Shown piece by piece: positions 59,915 to 64,000 of a DNA stretch of 64,000 nt; the stretch's first letter is position 1; each line of letters starts with the position of its first letter. Source of the stretch: Chryseobacterium cucumeris (GTDB taxonomy: Bacteria; Bacteroidota; Bacteroidia; Flavobacteriales; Weeksellaceae); NCBI RefSeq assembly GCF_016775705.1, contig NZ_CP068760.1, positions 1,860,001 through 1,924,000 on the forward strand, given 5' to 3'. The notes under the pieces were generated by a model. That model was not told the origin of the DNA. It was given only the letters and a program-made list of their open reading frames with translations, and searched no databases. Both the position numbers and the translations under genes were made by a program.

Positions 59915-62900
59915 TTATTTACCATTCGATTTTATAGAATCTGTTTTTATTTCACCTTTTGCGTCTGAAGTTTTTTTGTCTTTTTTCTTCTTTTTAAACA
60001 AAGAATTGAAGCTTTTACTCCACACTACCCCTCCGCCATAAGCTTGATTAGCAGAACCGTTTGTACTCACCATTCCGATGTTTGTAGGCTTGGAATACGC
60101 ACGTATCACCAATGAGCCATCATTCTTTTTAGACAGATCATATTCTACAGATCCTTCCGTGGAAAGATAATTGTTTTGTGCACCATCCGTTTTTGATAAA
60201 GGAATACCTAAACCGGTCTTGATATTGACTCTCGGGGAAAGGGCTACACTTACTCCCGCATTGGCTCTGTCTCCATAATTTGAGTTCTGATCTCCTTTCA
60301 CATAATTAAGGTCAATCTGAAATTCGTTACTCATCGTATTAAGAACAGATCCCAACTGCTTCAGAAGTATATTATATCCTGAGGATTCCGCTACATTTCC
60401 TACATTTACATCGAATCCACCTGTATTGGATACGTTAAAGGTACTCAATAGCAATACAGATCCGAACTGGAGAACCTTCTCTCCTTCCTGGCTCATTTTC
60501 GCAGCTAGTGTTTCTCTTACCTGGCTGGATACATCCATTGCCGTCACATTAAGATCAATCTGGGGGTCTACCAACGACTGGGTGATATGGGCCTGCAGCA
60601 GAATACTGATAGGCTGCAGTTTCCCCATACTAAGATATTCTCCCGCATTGGAAACCATTCTGATGTAGTTGGCATTAATATCCAGCATTGGTTTCATCGC
60701 ATCACCATCCCACCTTATACTGCTGTTTCTTTCGATCTGGAATGTTTTATTAAGAATGGCCTTAGAGACAAATGTTCCGTTATCTACTTTATAGGTACCG
60801 CTCATCGCAATATTCCCCTGTCTGTTCATATGGAACCTCAACGGATCAGCTGATCCTTTTACCGTAATATTTCCCACATCGTCTCCTACCAGTACATTTA
60901 CGGTGGTTCCTTTATCTACCGCCAGATTGAAGTCAATATTCATATTGGCTCCTGTTTTCTTCTTTTCTTCAAGTGTAATCAGACCATCTTTTCCTTCTTT
61001 CAGGAACCTCAGCATTTTAAATTCTTCTACATTGGACGTTGAGCTGGAATTAAAGGTAAAGGTACTTCCGTTAAGCGCCTTCATATTAGGAGTGGTTATA
61101 CTTAATCCTGATACAGGTCCGTCCACGTACAGATCTCCCTGTCCGTAAACTCTTCCCCAGAAAAGGTCAAAATCTTTTTGCGTGGTATTCAGCATCAACA
61201 GGTTGTCTGCTCTCATTACAAGAGATACCCCCATGGAAGAAAGGGTTTCAAACTGAATCGCTCCGGAGATATTCCCTTTGGAATTGGTTCTTCCGTCGTG
61301 TACTTCAATATTATTGAGGATAGCAAGTCCTTTGGAAAGCTGAATCACAGTATCATCAAAAGAATAATCTACCCCGGTAAACAATAGTTTTAATCCAAAA
61401 TCTTTTAATGCAATATCTCCGCTATAATCAAGATTGTTAAGCTTTCCATTGATTTTAAGATCCCCTGTTGCCTTTCCGCGAAGGTTTCCGAAAATAGTCT
61501 GCACAAACTGCTGCGTAAATGCCAGGTCAAAATCACGCATTTCCGCAGTAAGATCAATAATCGGAGAAGAAGTATTATTATTAACCGTTCCTGTAAGGTT
61601 AAGGCTGTTGTTTCCAAGTACGCCGGCAGAGTGAACTTTCACATCAATATCATACACATTCAGCGAGAATCCATTGGTGGCAGAAATAGAGATATCCCCC
61701 ATATCATCACCATTCATCTTAATATCATCAATGTTAAGATCTACCAGCGGCTGAAGTGTACTTTTATCCATTTTGATCTTAACGCTTCCGTTGGCAAGAC
61801 CTTTAATATCCATAGTATTTCCTCCGGACTGCATTTCAAGAAGCTTCTCTACCGCAAAATCGTTGATGTCTGCATCTACGTAAAAGTCTTTTGCTGACTT
61901 AAACTGGGCTTCCTTAATAAACAAAGCACTTTTATCGGAATATACCCTCAGATTCCTGATATCAAAATCTCCGGTTTTCTTTCTGTAGGTAATAGAGTGA
62001 TTCAGTTCAGGACTTGTATCTATAGCCCAGGTAACTTCATTGAATTTTACCTCGGTAGGTTCAAACCTGAATACATAATCACCAGCTGCATCCGTGGACT
62101 GATCTACATTGATTGCATATTCCTTAAGCTTTTCGTTAAGCTCATCATCAGGACTTCCATGCTTGAACACGGTTGCTAAATGAAGTGTATTTCCATTTTC
62201 ATTATTCCCTTTAAGCTCAAAATCTTTAATTACATTTTTATTATAAATGACCCTGTTGATCTTAGCATACAATTGCTGGTTAAGGTCACCTGTGTTAATT
62301 CTCACTTTAACACTATCCACCATTGCACTGTCTCTGCTGAGATTTTTTCGGTCATTAATTTTATAATCAGGATTTGAAGATGCCAGCGCCTGATCAGCAT
62401 CTGTAATCTCCTCTTCCTTGGTCATTATATATTTTAAAGATGCCGCATCAAGATTCAGGATCAGGTTGTTGGAATTCCCATCATATTCCCCTTCTACAAG
62501 AGCTCCCTGTGGTAATCTCAATTCGGGTAAGAAATAATTAACAAGGCCCTGCTGGACATCAAACTTCAACGCAAAATTCTGTCCACGGTATAATTTTCTT
62601 GGCGGCGGTCCCACCAATATTTTCCCTACTCCATTTTCTACCATTCCTGCAAGATCTGCAAGGTTATATTTTCCTGAGATTTTACCTGTCGCTGCTCCCG
62701 GAGCATCTACATCAATGACACGACCTCCTGCTTCAACAAACGTTTTTAACCTGGCATTCGGAATATTATATTTTTGAGTAGCTGAAGCAAAGTGAAGGTT
62801 ATTGGCATTCACATCTAAAGTAAGATCGTTGATAGAAGACATGGCCATTTTCCCTTCAACCTGACCACTTACCACCTGAGTGCCGGGCTTGTTGGTAAAG

Positions 62901-64000
62901 TAATTCATGTTCAGGTAAGTAACGTCTGCATTAACGTCCATAGCGATTCTTGAAGTACTGAAATCGATCAATCCTTTGACCGTAGCTTTAGCCTGCTCAT
63001 CATTAACAGTGATGAGTCCGTTATATTTTTTATGATCCAATAAACCATCCAGATACAGATTATTGATCGTTTTATCCATAATTTCAATACTGGCAATCTG
63101 AGATTTCGTAGTCAGACGCATGGTATTGACGTCAAAACTTTGTCCGTTAAGATCAAATTTACCGGAAATTAAGCCTACCGATTTATTCTTAGTGATGACT
63201 GAGGTATTGAGATCTTTTACATCAAGATAACCGGAATATTTTGGCATTGCAGTGCTGTAGCCTGTCAGAGTAAGTTTCGAAATTTTCGCCTGCCCGATTC
63301 CTGTCATTAAATTACCATTATCCACATAAATTTGCTCAGGATTCACTTTTGCGGTTCCGTTATATTTCAGTTTTCCGAAATCATCTGCAAAGTTCTTCAT
63401 CTTTTTGGAGATGAATGAAGGCATCATGGCTTTTAAATCCTTGTACGTAAAATCTGTTGAAAGATCTTTTGTTTCAATAGCAAAATTTCCTTTCAGCAGA
63501 TTGTCAACCTTCATCGTTTTGGTAGCAATATTGACGTCAGGATTTCTGATCAGAAAGTTCTCCAGGTGGAATTTATTCAATGGCCCTGTCATTACCCCGG
63601 AAAGATTGAAGGGTTTGATATTATCCCAGTTGGTTACAAAATAACTGATATCATATCCGCTTAGCTGGCTTCCCTGTTTAATATTCATATCCCAGCGTAC
63701 TTTGTCTGCAAAATCTGCCCAGGATCCGTCGTGAAGATTAAATTTGATATCTCCCTGAAGTAAGGTATGATCCGTATTCAGGGTAAGGTCTTTTAACGAC
63801 AAAAACTGCTTCGTTAGAGAAAGTTCTGTTGAAAAGGTATCCACAAAGTGAGATTTTCCCCACCTTGAAGTTACAAATGACATATTATTAATCAACGCCG
63901 AAACATTCGGTCCGTTGACTTTTACGTTCGGTGCTTTTAAATTGAATTTTGTTGCGGTAAGCCATTTTCCCTGTTCTCCGGGAGAATTTTCATTAACGAT
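59915..64000 (-). CDS. TamB-like (DUF490) translocation/assembly protein, N-terminus beyond the window
   Basis: The frame is open to the right edge, so at least 1361 residues of the C-terminal part are seen and the start lies outside; no in-window Met is trusted as a start. The body is a long run of short beta segments with repeated G/D turns, as in the TamB/YtfN taco-shaped beta-sheet. The last 300 residues show the DUF490 features: GRVYGQGDLYVDGPVSGLSITTP, GNIAMSGTYKVDNGTF, ISILLQAHITQSLVDPQIDLNV and a final YGGGVVWSKSFNSLF..KKKKKD. Bacteroidota often lack a TamA partner. Predicted inner-membrane-anchored, spanning the periplasm. Confidence 0.88.
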   Translation of the reverse strand: MVNENSPGEQGKWLTATKFNLKAPNVKVNGPNVSALINNMSFVTSRWGKSHFVDTFSTELSLTKQFLSLKDLTLNTDHTLLQGDIKFNLHDGSWADFADKVRWDMNIKQGSQLSGYDISYFVTNWDNIKPFNLSGVMTGPLNKFHLENFLIRNPDVNIATKTMKVDNLLKGNFAIETKDLSTDFTYKDLKAMMPSFISKKMKNFADDFGKLKYNGTAKVNPEQIYVDNGNLMTGIGQAKISKLTLTGYSTAMPKYSGYLDVKDLNTSVITKNKSVGLISGKFDLNGQSFDVNTMRLTTKSQIASIEIMDKTINNLYLDGLLDHKKYNGLITVNDEQAKATVKGLIDFSTSRIAMDVNADVTYLNMNYFTNKPGTQVVSGQVEGKMAMSSINDLTLDVNANNLHFASATQKYNIPNARLKTFVEAGGRVIDVDAPGAATGKISGKYNLADLAGMVENGVGKILVGPPPRKLYRGQNFALKFDVQQGLVNYFLPELRLPQGALVEGEYDGNSNNLILNLDAASLKYIMTKEEEITDADQALASSNPDYKINDRKNLSRDSAMVDSVKVRINTGDLNQQLYAKINRVIYNKNVIKDFELKGNNENGNTLHLATVFKHGSPDDELNEKLKEYAINVDQSTDAAGDYVFRFEPTEVKFNEVTWAIDTSPELNHSITYRKKTGDFDIRNLRVYSDKSALFIKEAQFKSAKDFYVDADINDFAVEKLLEMQSGGNTMDIKGLANGSVKIKMDKSTLQPLVDLNIDDIKMNGDDMGDISISATNGFSLNVYDIDVKVHSAGVLGNNSLNLTGTVNNNTSSPIIDLTAEMRDFDLAFTQQFVQTIFGNLRGKATGDLKINGKLNNLDYSGDIALKDFGLKLLFTGVDYSFDDTVIQLSKGLAILNNIEVHDGRTNSKGNISGAIQFETLSSMGVSLVMRADNLLMLNTTQKDFDLFWGRVYGQGDLYVDGPVSGLSITTPNMKALNGSTFTFNSSSTSNVEEFKMLRFLKEGKDGLITLEEKKKTGANMNIDFNLAVDKGTTVNVLVGDDVGNITVKGSADPLRFHMNRQGNIAMSGTYKVDNGTFVSKAILNKTFQIERNSSIRWDGDAMKPMLDINANYIRMVSNAGEYLSMGKLQPISILLQAHITQSLVDPQIDLNVTAMDVSSQVRETLAAKMSQEGEKVLQFGSVLLLSTFNVSNTGGFDVNVGNVAESSGYNILLKQLGSVLNTMSNEFQIDLNYVKGDQNSNYGDRANAGVSVALSPRVNIKTGLGIPLSKTDGAQNNYLSTEGSVEYDLSKKNDGSLVIRAYSKPTNIGMVSTNGSANQAYGGGVVWSKSFNSLFKKKKKDKKTSDAKGEIKTDSIKSNGK

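Noticed and set aside
63893-63895. TTG at 63895 as a start for the TamB-like protein
   Set aside because: The frame stays open to the window edge with 35 further codons of TamB-like sequence, so the true start is outside the window.
1-64000. CRISPR arrays, tRNA and rRNA genes, complete insertion sequences, prophage genes
   Set aside because: No regularly spaced direct repeats, no tRNA cloverleaf or conserved T-loop word with matching arms, and no transposase, integrase or phage structural protein was seen.

Overview
The window is one continuous stretch of a low-GC Bacteroidota chromosome, most likely a Chryseobacterium or close relative in the Flavobacteriia (Weeksellaceae). The signs are type IX secretion (T9SS) C-terminal sorting domains on two exported proteins, a two-domain PNGase F of the Elizabethkingia type, a TonB-dependent receptor, many lipoproteins with a Cys-Lys-Lys start to the mature part, promoters of the TTTG-N19-TAnnTTTG form, and a 'grasp-with-spasm' peptide-maturation locus. 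No rRNA, tRNA, CRISPR array, phage or intact insertion sequence was seen.

Layout. 0-8.4 kb: partial GxxExxY protein, flavin reductase-like protein, lipoprotein, two alpha/beta hydrolases, a secreted SGNH-like/PKD/T9SS protein, an overlapping HipA-like kinase + DUF3037 pair, and a CstA-family transporter. 8.4-14 kb (minus strand): TonB-dependent receptor and UvrD/PcrA helicase. 14-24.5 kb: an active/inactive M16 peptidase pair, secG, recR with a glycosyltransferase, a tubby-like protein, pepD, a TPR protein and a LOG-family protein. 24.6-30.8 kb: 2Fe-2S ferredoxin with its reductase, DUF3108 protein, a 147-bp palindromic element, pheS, YceI lipoprotein, an orphan ABC ATPase and PhnA. 31-39 kb: RsmB-like methyltransferase, PNGase F-like glycosidase, asnB, an exported protein of unknown role and an MFS exporter. 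39-43.5 kb: a compact thiol/oxidative-stress-like run (pirin, GNAT, pirin, FMN reductase, TMEM175 channel, mono-cluster ferredoxin, OsmC, GNAT). 43.7-54.8 kb: sodium:solute symporter, T9SS reprolysin-like protease, split transketolase, small membrane proteins and a TPR/HTH regulator. 55.4-58.8 kb: the RiPP locus. 58.9-64 kb: membrane protein, Lrp/AsnC regulator and a TamB-like protein running off the right edge.

The most notable system is the RiPP locus: a 66-residue precursor with a double-glycine leader, a DUF6624-like lipoprotein, an ATP-grasp ligase, a 60-residue unknown protein and a SPASM-domain protein without a radical-SAM cluster motif. The last four genes are chained by 4-bp stop/start overlaps. 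The enzyme pair belongs to a recognised family, but the precursor core, the lipoprotein and the 60-residue protein make this version worth study.

The spacers also hold several classes of palindromic repeat. One degenerate family recurs at about 14.1, 19.7, 31.2 and 36.5 kb. Others are a 147-bp element with perfect 14-bp ends at 26.95 kb and perfect inverted repeats at 40.1 and 49.4 kb, the latter between the two transketolase subunit genes. Gene calls rest on reading translated sequence and motifs. No database search was possible, so family names are recognition rather than computed hits.
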